Program-made: the position numbers and the translations under genes
The notes under the pieces: model-generated
What the model was told of the DNA's origin: nothing
The model's input: only the letters and a program-made list of their open reading frames with translations
The model's database searches: none
Assembly (NCBI GenBank): GCA_014607495.2
Contig: CP053160.1
Coordinates: 14,198,001 to 14,262,000, forward strand
Reading direction: 5' to 3'
Source of the DNA: Carposina sasakii
Lineage: Eukaryota; Arthropoda; Insecta; Lepidoptera; Carposinidae
DNA: 64,000 bases
Part shown: one piece after another, positions 1-13,200 of the stretch
Position numbering within the stretch: position 1 is the stretch's first letter
Layout: the number at the start of each line of letters is the position of its first letter

Positions 1-700
1 GATTGTTTACTGAAATTACCTTTGAGCCACTCTGGCTTTGAGCTTGGGGGTTTGAAAGGGGCATTGTCGTGCTTAACTAATATTTTCACAAATTGTGGTT
101 TAGGCCACTCTGGTTCTGGTGGCCTCAATTATTCATATCCTTTTATATTATTGTGGTACATATAGACAAAATCGTGCGATGACATTAAATGATAGTGCAA
201 GCTCTTGTGCATACTTATAAACTCTCATTGATGCTCATTCAACAGATTCTCGAATTTATAAATTGTATAAAAAATATTAAAACTTTATGAGCCCGTCTAG
301 TGAGAATGGAGGCGTTGAAAAGCTAAGTTAAACTCACCTCTAAACTAAATAACTTTCAATGACGTAACTGAAACAATGTGAAACTACATTCACAAACTAA
401 AACAATACTAAACTAAAAATAAATTAAGATACGGCAACGTTAGAGATGAATATAACTAAATAGGCAACTAAATAAACATATAACTTAAATAAAGGCCGAT
501 TTTTCTAAAACTTGAGATAGCATCAATTTTATCACTCAGGTGGGCTATCTAACTAATTATCAGACATCGCTAAGCGTGTTGAGCAAAATAAAAAAATCTA
601 TTAAAATAATAGTACAACAATAATATACCGAATCTACCATATGCATTCCATAAATATAAAAAAGTCATCTACAAAACATTACCAAGCATATTTTGTGGGC
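1..700. other. AT-rich non-coding, nothing assigned
   Basis: Downstream (3') side of spin. A short inverted pair of CCACTCTGG-type motifs occurs near 27-125, but I see no convincing exon or complete element. It could hold the spin 3' UTR. Confidence 0.4.
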
Positions 701-709
701 ATATGACAG

Positions 710-879
710 CTAACCTGTGACGTCACGCTGGATCTTTGCGGCAGTGAAGTTCGTGTCGAAACACATATTTAGAAGGCTTAACGTAAGCAGCCACGGCGTA
801 ATGATGATGTAATACAATTGAGAACAACGGCACGACATGATTGGCCGTGTTTGATTGCCATGTTCGATAATAAAACTCA
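710..879 (-). CDS. spin: possible terminal coding exon of spin
   Basis: A strong acceptor (CTTCATTTTTCTTCAG) ends at 880. Joined in phase 1 to the exon ending at 1083, the frame stays open for 55 codons and stops at TAG 710-712. The predicted tail (starting VSFIIEHGNQTRP) shows no family signature I recognise, and a second frame here is also open, so the coding call rests on splice signal and phase only. The true last exon could lie elsewhere, including outside the window. Confidence 0.3.
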
Positions 880-1082
880 CTGAAGAAAAATGAAGGGAGA
901 CAGCTAACTTCACAGTCGCAAAGATCCACCATCACCACGTTTTATAGAATCACCATCAGACTTGAATTTGGAACTAACATTTTTGTATTCCAATACCTAA
1001 TTATCGTACTCATACACAGTGCAACTAGCGCCATCAAAGAAACTATACCATCAGGCAAAAATCTATACCAACTTGAACTGAC

Positions 1083-1272
1083 CTGCAATAGCCCTGTCGA
1101 CTTTATGCTTGTCCTTGACGATGTAAATAGCGGTGATGAGGAAGAATATCCCTCCGATGACCTCGACGAAGCACGTCACCATGAGAGCGTATTGCAGCGA
1201 ACGAAACTGCACGCTCTTACTAGGTGTTTCTGTTGGCGACGATACTAGCGACCTCTTCAGGCTTTCTGAAAT
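1083..1272 (-). CDS. spin: spin coding exon 8
   Basis: Starts after TTTTGTAG ([10 protein letters not shown]) and ends GCAG|GTCAGT in phase 1. It encodes the loop before the last helix and helix 12 ([20 protein letters not shown]), then a basic cytosolic segment [12 protein letters not shown] closer AG at 1266 would put a stop in frame and is rejected. Confidence 0.9.
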
Positions 1273-4200
1273 CTACAAAAGAAGTTCGATTGTATTACCA
1301 CAAGGGGTATATAGCCTGTTATTTCATCGGAAACATACATATATATATATGCACATGGCGGTGTTCCCGAAATGAGGTAGCCAAAACTGCAGGATCATGA
1401 AGGAGACCCCATACCGAAAATCAGTTATCAGATTTACACTAGGTAAACAACGTCTGGCAAAATTATAAGTCACTTGGGACTTGATGTTTGAAAAAATCGC
1501 TTTGCTTGACGCCTGTATTCTGTGGCAAAATAGCGTAGACAGGAAAAGAAGAAAGTCGCTCCAGTAAGTAGGTGCCAATAATTATGCCCTAGTAGGGCAT
1601 AGTTTTTCCATTATATTTGTAACAATTAATTCAGAATGTATTAAGTATATAATAATTGCAAAAACACTTACAACTCCAATTAAATAGGGACTGCCAGCGT
1701 CACCAAACATGTGAGAAATTAAAATCTGGAATGCTTCGGCTGTTGACCTCCTTGGTGGTATCACGACGTACTGAAATATTAACAATTTCATTAAAAATAC
1801 TGGTAGTACTTTGAATATTACAAACAAACTTGCAAACCATGCAAAACTAGCTACTCTAAAGATCCTTTGTAATTACTGTTTTTTTTTAATAAGAATCATT
1901 CTAATTCATTACATAATAATGTAATACGAAAACTATTTTTACAGTCTACAGTATCACGGATCAAGGTAAAGTGCCATTTGACAATGCAGAATTTGAATTT
2001 TGGCGCCATTTATTTCATTTCCACGCCATCTTTTGTAAGTACAGGAAACTACAATTACTGCAAAAAGGTGCAAGCATTCAAACTGTATCTGATAAAGCTC
2101 AATAGATGTCGCTACTAAAAACAGAAATGAAACCAGCCCACTCTGATCCAGCATTTTTCTTATTAAAAATATTATAATAATTCATATTTCCAATGAGAAT
2201 ACGATATACACATGGGGAAACATTTCACACCAATACCACAGGCAGTAATAGCCACCGATATGCGCTAGTGAGTGACTGAATTCAAATCAACATACCATTT
2301 TAGTTACAAACAACCTTTACTCATGCAAAAGACAACACCCAAAATGTTATTTTCAAAACTAAAATGTCCAAAAATGTAAATTACCTAACCTCTTAATTAA
2401 TACCACAAACAATGAACATTCACTCAGAATAGAAATAAAACAAACTTAATCAATTCTGCACATTGTATGTGTAAAAGGAAAGGAAAACATTTTAGGACAA
2501 AATAAACAAACCAATACCATTCTAATTACGTATTTAAAAAGAAAGATGCAAATTCAACAATAAAAATAATTTACTTCTAAACGCAGTTAGATTATTGCCA
2601 AAAATGATGGTTGCAAAATAAAAAGCTGATTTCAACAGTCTTTCTCTGAACATTTTTAAATTGACCATTATCTGTAGTAAAATAAACGCTCTAGTCGCGT
2701 CTTCAGCTCGTGTTAACAAAGTAAACATTTAACAAAAATCCTCCCTCTATTCATACCGATTGGCTGGCTGATATCTAGTTTTGACAGCCAGCCAATCAGG
2801 AATCTGCTTTTAGTCATTGAGAACCAGCCTAACAATTTTGCAACCCGCATTCCCAGCGTCCACTGCGCAGAAGCCACTGCTTACCAGCGACATATCGGCA
2901 ACTATAGCCCAGTTGAGATTGAGCGCGACCTCGGCAATGAACATAAGGACGAAGGGCCCGTAGAAATAGCCCTCGCACAGTACTATGCCGAGGGCCATGG
3001 CCGGCGCGGAGGCAAGGAGTCCGAGGCCGCATATGACGGGGTGCGAGCGCGGGAAGCGCTTGGACAGGCCCGTGCCCAGCCACGCGCCCAGCGGCACGCC
3101 CAGCACGCCCGACAACATCGTGATCGTGCCGAAGATTAGCGACACCCTTCGTGCAATTGATACAGGTCAGACATGCGGCTTGGGTATATCATCGTTTTGC
3201 ATCGCTGCTGCATTTTGTTTTGGTGTGGTAAAGGTGGGCTAGTTTGGCGCGTAGTGTGCAATATCAAATTATGGGAAGATTTCGACCTATAGGAAGTAAA
3301 TACTAAGAAATGCGAGTTTTTGACACAAAAGTGCATACATTGACGACTTTAAAAGTGTAACGATAAATATATCACACTGAATTCCTTGTGGTAACCTTAC
3401 CAATGACTTCGGTTACATGCAAGAAGTAAACTAAGTGCATATTGCATACCTCCAGCCAGTGTAATGCACATATAGGTGTGAGATATGAGAGAATATATCA
3501 GAATTGACTTCTTACAGGCTGACTACAAATCAAATCACTTGTGACAGCGTTTACTTTACAGTGTTATTTAGTGCTTTGAATTGGCTCACGCGAGTACGGT
3601 CGCACACGAATAGACATCGTCGGTCGTGTGTAACGTCGGTCGGTAGCTCATATCAGTTTATTAGCATAGCAAATCATAATCTATTTAATCGTCGTCTAAC
3701 TTTAAATCAATGTTAACTTTCTTAGGTAATAAATACTTAACTTGTGCTGTCATGGACCGTGCATGTATTATTTCTTGTTTATTAAACAGCAGCGATGCAA
3801 AATCTTGTGCTATCGCAAAATGCATAGTATAACAATCTGAATATGTAATTGTAGCAATAAATATAAAATTATTAGACATATAAATAGATATTTTCATAGT
3901 ATAAGTCATGCCTAATATGGGTATAATTAAAAATTAGTAACAATAATAGTAAGCCAAATATAAAACTATGATAAACGTATTATTATGATAGATAAGCGTC
4001 ATTCGCTATACAATTAGCATGAGATGATGCCCCTACAAACCCCGAGTATTAATATCCTCATTGGAATAAATAAAAAAAACTAAAAAAACAGAGTGGACGG
4101 TTTCTGTAGCACACAGAAATCGCTCACCAATACGATGTCGGCAACAATAGACCAGGTCAAGTTGAGTGTGACCATTCCGCAGAATATGAGAAGGTAGGTG

Positions 4201-7200
4201 AGAGCAGCGTGGGCGGACGCGGATAGGAGCGCGACGTAAACTAGCGGCGCGGACGCGAGTAGCGCCATCCCGCATATCAGCGGATCGCAATCGGGCACGC
4301 TCGCGCGAAACCGCTGCGCCATCGCCGATCCGAGCGGAACGCCGATCGAGCCGGCAAACATGCCGATTAGCCCAAACTTGTACGACACACTGCGTACACA
4401 ACACAATGTTATACCTTAGCTGCGTTAATAATAATTTGTACCTATGCCCATGTATCAACACAATGAATATTTATAAATACAATTGGTTTCTTTATTAATA
4501 ATTTTAAAATACAATTGGTGTTTGACAAAACATTACTTCTTAGACTTAACTAAGTTTTCTTTACTCAAAAATATTGCATCATCCCACTTGTAATATAACC
4601 TTGACATAGGTCGTCATAAAGCAATTATAATTCACATAATGGTTGGTATATTAGTATATGTATAAAACTCACCTCTCTAAGGTAATATTAACGTCAGGCT
4701 GCATCGTAAGGCCTAGGTATATGAACTTGGGTCCCCACCACGCTAGGGCACCAGTCACAAACGCCACGCATGTAAATGCCAGGGTCGACAACATGAACGA
4801 TGGACTGAAAGTGAGAAAAGACATAAATTAATAACCATACTAATTTTTTACCACCGTGCACATGGGAGAACTTTATGCTAGGTACTCGTAGCATAAATCA
4901 TTATCATAGCCCCACAGTAAACACCTTTAATATACGACATAGGTGAAGTAGGCATCCAAATTAACTGTACGTAACTGACTGTATTTTCTTGGTTAAATTC
5001 GATTAACTATAGGAAACGGATACGTCCCGCAACCAACTTGCTAAAGAGTGATGTCATTTCAAATCTTCATGCACTTAAGTTAGTACAGTCAGAATACAAG
5101 CTTAGAATTTAACATAAGAAGTACTTATACAAAACTGAAAATGCATCTTACTAAATCAGAAAGGGTTCGAAATGAACGCCTATGATGTGACGCCCCGTGC
5201 CAAATGTTGGGAAGCATAGACGCGATGAAGCATACCTTCCTATGCGTACGATATTTTATCTGAATTTGACCACTTCCATGTTGTATCGATAAGAAAGACA
5301 GAAGTTGGAAGTAACACGCGCGTAAATATATGAGTAACCTCGGATATTTGTGATGCATATGAAAACGTGCGAACGGTCACCAACGTAGTAGGACTCGGAC
5401 TAGGTCTTCAGCTGGCACTAAGCACTCGTGTGCTTTCAAATTTGTGTGATGTAAAAAGAGAATATGATACTTACAAAAGCCGTATGAAATACACCTTCGA
5501 TATCGTAATAAATAATCCACTCCATCATAACATTGAAGTCAAACACTCCCAATCTAGTCTAAAATAACACCAGCATTCACAATGATAGGCACTCACTTTT
5601 TGACAAGGGACCGCAAGTCGTCCTTGTACGAGGTAGGTTTCATGTGACTCTCCTCGGCCTGTCCCCGCTCCGGATCCTCCATGAGGAAGATAATGAGGGC
5701 CACGGCGGCCGCGCCGAGGAACGGCGTGATTCGGAGCCCCCAGCGCCAGTTGCCCGCAGCCGCGCCCGCCACGGAACCTACTATGTATCCGAGGCCGCTG
5801 GAATGAAAATTCACAGGTATTACCTTTATGTATATGTCGTGGCCATATTGTTAAATTGATCATTTCATGAAATGGTCGAGCATTTCATGAAGTGGTCGCA
5901 TTTCATGAAGTGGCCAATTCAATTTGACCAGATCGTTAAATCGTCTACATTTCACGATTTTGTCATCCACGTTTGGCCAAATCGTATTAACAGGGTGTCC
6001 ATAAAATCCGAATGTGGTAAGAGCTTATATAAATAATATATACCGTACTCCATATATAAGTATACCATAAGGTATGATGGTATGATTTTTTTTGCTATTA
6101 TTTATGTGATATTTTCACAATATAATATTTAAAAACATAAAAGACTTTACAAAAGCGATTCGCATCTGGCACATCGCCGGACGCTGCCTGGGCACGCTCG
6201 CTCCGCTCGCTCGGCTCGTGCGTCATTTGTCATAGTCTAACCTAACCTAACCTAACCTATCGTAATCTAAGGTTTTTGTTTAACAATATTATTATAAACC
6301 ACCATTAAGTCTAATATACATTATACAATATAACACACTATCCGTGAACTTCTTCTGCATAGTCACCCTACTCTCTTTAATTTGTTTTATAACCTAAAAA
6401 GAAAAATCCGCCATCTTCACACATAAATAAAACGCGCGCAGCGCCTCTACCGGTGATTCGTGTAACTATTTTACGATATGATCAATAATCTTGACCACTT
6501 CATGAAATGATCGGGCGTTTAGTTGCCCATATCGAGAAACGATTTTTAATCATCGATCTGCCCAAACCATATCATGATGTGGCCAATAGACAGTTGAACT
6601 TTTCATGAAATGCGACCATTTCATGAAATGCTCGACCATTTCATGAAATGATCAATTCTACGATATGGCCACGACATATAGACTCTTACTCACTCTTACT
6701 ATACTATTTTCAATCATTTGTTTTCTATATAACATCTCCCAAAACATATATGATTTCGATTACCATAGAATTTTTTAAACAGTTTGTAATTTATCGCACT
6801 TTAAAAAAAACTACTGTACCTACATATGGACTCAATTCATCTTATATGGGACAAGTTGCTAGCTTATCGCCTAAGATAACACCCTTGAGTTCCTTAGTCG
6901 ACTCTTGCGACATGCACTGAAGGAGATGCAGCTGATGTATTCTAGTGAAACCTCACATCAGCACAGGATTATATCTATGTAGCATTAAATTCTTACTTTT
7001 GGACTTTTCAGTTGTCATAGTTTTTAAGCCTCGCAATTTAAAGTTAACTTTTGCGTAAAATGACGCAGTTACATTCTATGGAAGCTGTCATCAAGAAAAT
7101 GTATTATTGGAAAGAGTATTATAATAAAGCAAAACGCGTATTTGAAACAAGTTTAACCCGACTACGGAAAACAATATATGTCATCCGTACTACATCAACA

Positions 7201-10200
7201 TATCTATTGACGACTCATTATGAAAATTAAGATAAGTACCTAGTTAAGTCGTTACTATGATGTGCTAAACTGAAGCTCACATACGTAGACTGCAATATTT
7301 TTAGTTAGAATAGCTCAAGTTGCCATTTTATCTACTGTTTTTCTGTTTGTTCGTTTTGTGTACTTTTAATTTTATTTTACCTATAAACTTGACGGTATCT
7401 TGGTTTTGCTGTAATGCCGTCAAGTCCGTGTAAATAAATAAATAAATAAATAAATAAAAATAAATAAATAAAAAAATTTTGAGTTTAAAAAAAACATGAC
7501 ACCCCAAAAAACCTGACCAAATACGTAGGTACTAACAAAAAATTTAATAGAATGTAAAAACCACCTGTATTCACAAATGTATTTTTAATGGGCTCCTTGT
7601 ACACAGCCAAGAAATCTGTGAGGTCTGTGATTTAAAAAATGCAGGCAAAACAGTCGTTAGCTAGCCCATTTTTGTCTAATTAAATAATCATTCACTAAAA
7701 ATAATGGTTTCTGTCTCAAAAATCCTATCGTTTTTGCAACAAACAATGGAAAACTGTGTATAGGTATAATTAATCAAACCTGTTATTTCAAGAAAACTAG
7801 TAAGGTACTACTGGACTGAATGGAAAACTTAACCTTTCAAGAAGTAATTACTTTTAAACTTTAAAATAAACTAGTTTTAACGCATAAAACGAAAACGTGA
7901 TGCAAAATTTTAAACTGATAACACAAGAGAAAGCATAGATAGACTTACCTTCCAACGGGTATGGCGAAGTAGAAGAACGCAAGCATCTTCGAGCGGACAT
8001 TGCCGACGAATAAGTCGCTGATGATGGTCGGCGCTATGGTGGAATAGGAAGCCTCGCCTATTCCCACCAGCCCGCGGAAGAACGCGAACAATCCGAAGTG
8101 CTGCAACAAAAAGGGAAATCTGTTACAGCAACTATATAAAACTATTCTGTAGAGAAAATGGTTCATACAAATAAACTAATTATTTAAAAAAAGAAGTACT
8201 AATGAAGAATTTCCTATTCCACTGGGATGGAAAGAAACATCGGGATTTATTTATCTCTACATTCCACGAGGGCTGAATCGTCAGCAGTTGCAAGTAATAT
8301 TTAATTAGCTAAAAGCACACTAGCCAAACATCCTTGAGAGAACCGCTGTATAAACCTTGTCAACAAATAGGTTCCGATCAGTATACATAGTATACAAAAG
8401 CGTACATTCACCGTAAATTATACCGATACATACATTGACAACAAACATACCTGTCCCTACATACAAACGTAACTTTATTTGTACACGTAGTCGTAAGAAC
8501 TCAACAAGACTGACTGATATTCGTCTCACTATACTCCACGAATCCTTCCTTGTGAAAAACCTAAAGTTTTTGGAGAATTACTTTTACAGGATGATAACTG
8601 GCCTAATTGACCGTCAAACCGGAACATAGATACTTAGTAGTTAGGAGAGATAGGGATATAATGCAGAGCTACTATAGCACAACTTAGCTATGCGTATACT
8701 TAAAGTAAATGAAGAAATTAAAAAAAGGTTTTGTTTTTAAAAAAGAAACACCACAGTTCGCCTGGCGTGGGCAGTGGGCAGGCACGCTAATGAAAATACA
8801 ACATGGGAAAAAGGCAGTAATGATAATTGCTAGACAAATAATATTTCACAATGGACAATAGAATTCCCATCTTCCGAATTGTAAACTCAATCATCATTAA
8901 GAACCAAAAATCTTTTTGTTTCTATTACTTTACTAGCTAGGTTCTATAAACTACACTCTTGGTTGTTTGAAATACATATTAGATGGTTGGTAAGGCAGCT
9001 CGACTGTGTACTCTTTATTCGTGAAGCCTGAAATAGCCTACGTCTAAACCACCACGCAGTAAATGAATTCAGAATCAGGAAATAACACTACCTATATTAT
9101 GTTCTCATCTCATCTTGTTTGATTTAGAACTACGAAAAGACGCAGTTATAAAACACACACTCATGCTACCTTTTTTACGGGATCATGACATTCACATAAC
9201 CTCTTACGGAGCAAACCCAATGTCAAGTGCACTGCATTAAAGATAAGGATCGATCAAGCCCTAATCGTTTATGGTAGAGTATATATTTTTACATAACAAA
9301 TACTGGTTGGTAACGAGAGAAAATCCTAATAGAGTATACTCACAGATATGAATGAGCCAATAAATGTGGTCAGGCCCCAGAGGGCGACTCCAAAGGCCAT
9401 TATGTACCGCCTCGAGTACCTGTCTCCAAGGTACCCGAAGATCGGTGCGAAGACCATGTAGGCCACGACGAAGACTGTTTGCAACAGGCCGGCGCTGTCA
9501 TCGCCAATGTTGAACTCTTTTTGAACATCACCTAGCACTCCTGCGGAAAGAAAAACTGGGGTAAACAATCGTATACTCTAAATATTTATAAAGGACATTG
9601 AATGACAGACGTAAATTAGGTTAAGTTGCATTTGCATATTGCATTTTAAAATGCCCTTCATACTCATTCTGGTACCTAAATACTTTTTCGTTTCATGTAT
9701 TTAGTAAGAAACTTGGCACTGTCAATCCTAATACAAGTATAATCAAACCGATGTACATTTTCATGCAGTGTCTAAAGCTTGTTTACTTCCATCCAACTAC
9801 ATAGCATTTATGGATTTCATAGGAAAACCAGAGGACTATAATAAAGTAAAAAAAGATAAAACATTAAATAATAGACCTCTCCACTGAATAATTAAACTTC
9901 ACCAGAAAGCTCGTTCGGTAGGTATTGCTATGCGTAAAAAATGACCTTGGTAAAGTTTAGTGGCCGAAATGGAATCGGAACAAATTTTTGGTTTTACCCA
10001 AACAAATTATTCTCAAGTATTCTCAACATTACTTTCATTACTTAATATTTATTTTCATATCACATTATTCTCCAGTAAATAGTCATTATTGGCTTTACCT
10101 TCTTGAAGTTTGGCTTTTCCGTCTTTCTGATTCAACAGCATTGCGGACAAAATGTTTTAAAATAAAATATTTTATGTTGTTTGCACATTTGAAGTTTTGC

Positions 10201-13200
10201 TATTTATCTTATCTTTCAATTCGTCCCACATGTTGGCTAAATGTTAATGCAACATCCAAAAAAATGGCAGATGGGTGTGTATATATACCGCAAATTTAAA
10301 GAGCGGAAAACGTTTTATTTGTCTTCAACAGTTACGAGAAATTAAGTTAAAATAGAAATAAAAAAATATTGTGAATATAACCATAATACTTAGTCATAGT
10401 CAAAAAACCCTTTATCATAATGTATTTTAGTCACACAATGACTTTATAAAACACGTACGTAGTGTTTAACTCTTGTGATGTATAATCCATGTTTTCTACT
10501 TATTTTCATTAGTTGTACCGCAACAAGCATTCCTTCTTACGCACCCAATAGCTGAAACATTTTAATCTTCTACTGTGAAATCATCTATGATTCCATTCTT
10601 TTTTATTACTCTGTAATACTGAACCTAATAATAATATTGTATAAAATATATTCCCCATAGAATTCTGTCGTATCATTCTGTGGATACAATAAATCATCCC
10701 TTTTATTACAGAACCCCATTGTTTGCCCTGACGTTATTTGTTGAAGCCCCTGCTTGCGTTCCATCTATTAAGTGTTTCTCTTTTTTATAGTTTTTCAACA
10801 TTGAATACCCGCTGGGTCTTCTTGTGTCAATTTTCAACGCTTTTTAATCAACATTGATCCAATCATTATTGATATCGTTAGTCACAACATTGTTTACTTA
10901 GTTAAAAAACATTAAATTGTTCATGAAAATAGATCGAATAAAACCTCCACGTGAGCAAATTCATGGTTAGTTCACGGTCAAACTCCGGCTGACATCATGT
11001 CTGATAATTCGATGCCGCCAACGCAATGTAAGTACCTAGACTTTGGTATTCATAACACGAATCATAAATTGGTCTTAGTCAATGGAATTCCTAGACTAGA
11101 AATGTAAACAAACGTTAAAGACGCTAACATTCGAATTACACGTTGAAGTTTTAATAAGATAAGTTATGTAAGCAAACATTCACTACCCAAATACATTACA
11201 AGCCTGGGATACTGAACAAGAATTACTATTTAACAAGTCGGAGAAAGTGATGTCAAAGATATGAGAGTTTAAGATATCAATCAGACAAATCGATGTTACG
11301 ACCCACTTCAGACACCTGTTACCTAGGCCAAATGAATGTAAATATTGTTATAAACTGTACCTATTACTACCGTCTTACCAGACGAGATTCAACCAGCTAT
11401 GAGCAAAGCTCACTTTATCATACAACAGAGTGTCTTTTAGATGTGAAATTCATGTTATACTCATACTTTTGTTTACTGGCAGTAGACTGTCATAAAGTCA
11501 ATGACTCAGAAAGTCCACATTAGTACGTAACGGTACCAACTTAGCTATTATACGTGAAGAATGTGATGATTACGCAACCTACATTAGTCCATGCTATCTC
11601 CTAGATGTGTAAAAACACCTTGTTTAGCTAAATCTTCAGCTGATATCAATCCATGACCTTTGTAAAGTAGGCGTTTGCCAGCGCGTCGCTGCGTGGCGTG
11701 AGCTGTGTCTACGTCACCCACTGCCCACGGCATGCGGCATTTCGTATTATCGCGTGGTTTACTACGTGGTGGCAGCACCTTGGATGGCTGCCCATGCGCT
11801 AAACTCCGTTCGGAAGTATATCACGCCACCGCAACCGACCAATCAGTGAGGAGGGATTTCCTCGCGAGTCGACAGTCATATGATGACGCCATGCGCCAGT
11901 GCTCAGTGCAGCCGGTGCTACCAATTTATTTTAAGGCATTGATCATGATCTTAGATATGTTCATTAGTTAGGTTATTTTAAGAAAGTTGAGGCCAAAAAT
12001 AGCTTTACTACATATAGAGAAAATCAAGGAAATTGATTCAAAACATTAGACTGATACGAATATCTTATCTCTTAAATGTTGTGGATTTAGTTATTTATAT
12101 CCAATCTGATTTGCGTCTCCACAGTGGGTTTCACATTTGGCGTCCTCAAAGAATATTAAGATTGGGATTTGTGAAGGTACGAGTAGATGCCAATTACAGG
12201 TTGTAATGAGATTTTCCATCACAGCGGGCACACGGGATAGGCCCTGTATTTCATTTCCGGCAGTTGGGGTTCAGGACTGCGGATGACGTGTCGCCATGGG
12301 GGACCCAAATTGCTTCAACTAACAAGTAATCGATTTTTTAAAAAAACAAACAACACTATTTGTTTATTTCGCCGATAATGAAGTTTAAAGGTTAGATAAA
12401 ATAACAATAAATAAAATAAAGATAAGTGGTACCAACGAGACGGTTCATCACCATAAGAAGTGAGATGAAATATTATAAACAAACTTCAGTAAGATTTTGA
12501 TAATAACTTACTAATTACTAACGACTTATTTTGATTGAAAAATCTGTTTTATTAACATAAATTGGCCGGACATAGGAATTGGCCTTATGGTTACGGCGTA
12601 CAATATGGACATTCTGAATGGGGCATATACAGTATACCGCATAACCTATGGAAGAGCATACCCAGAAGTGTGAAATACTGAAAAATTTAACTAACTTAAC
12701 CTAAGATTGCTACGAACTATTGTACGTATTATATGTTATAACCTAAACCAAAAATATACTAAAAATATACACAATGCCACAAAATAATTTAAACACTATT
12801 TAAATGTTAAACATTGACTAAATTTTACCAATAGTCCATACCAGTTAAATGTAATTTTTCAAACAGAGTGTAACTTTGGACGCGGTTTTGTAATAACACC
12901 GTAATAAATTGTACCTTATTTCCTTTAGGTAAGTATATTGTACTTTAAAATAATGTAGAGTAGGGCAAGGTGCCATTTATATTTTATGGCAGTTGAAGAA
13001 TCTACCACCAGAGGCGGCTCGTCCTTAAGAGCGCTGGTGCAGTGCACTCCCACCCCGCCCATGAAGATTACATAGGCAGCCTTTATTTCTTTATACCTAT
13101 ACATATTTATATTTTTCTATATATTTATTCAAAATTTTATTTCTATTCTAATTTGCCCATACAAAAGTCAAACAAATACCTACATATTCGTGCTACGCGT

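Noticed and set aside
2810..2884. Extension of spin exon 6b past 2885 to an in-frame stop
   Set aside because: A good GTAAGC donor sits at the position homologous to the exon 6a donor, so the extension is intron. A truncated isoform using it cannot be excluded but has no support.
4033..4461. 142-codon minus-strand frame overlapping spin exon 6a
   Set aside because: It is the wrong frame of the GC-rich exon; the residues show Arg-rich out-of-frame composition.
9988..10299. 103-codon plus-strand frame in spin intron 1
   Set aside because: AT-rich, F/Y/L/I-rich translation typical of random AT-rich DNA; no motif or conserved start context.
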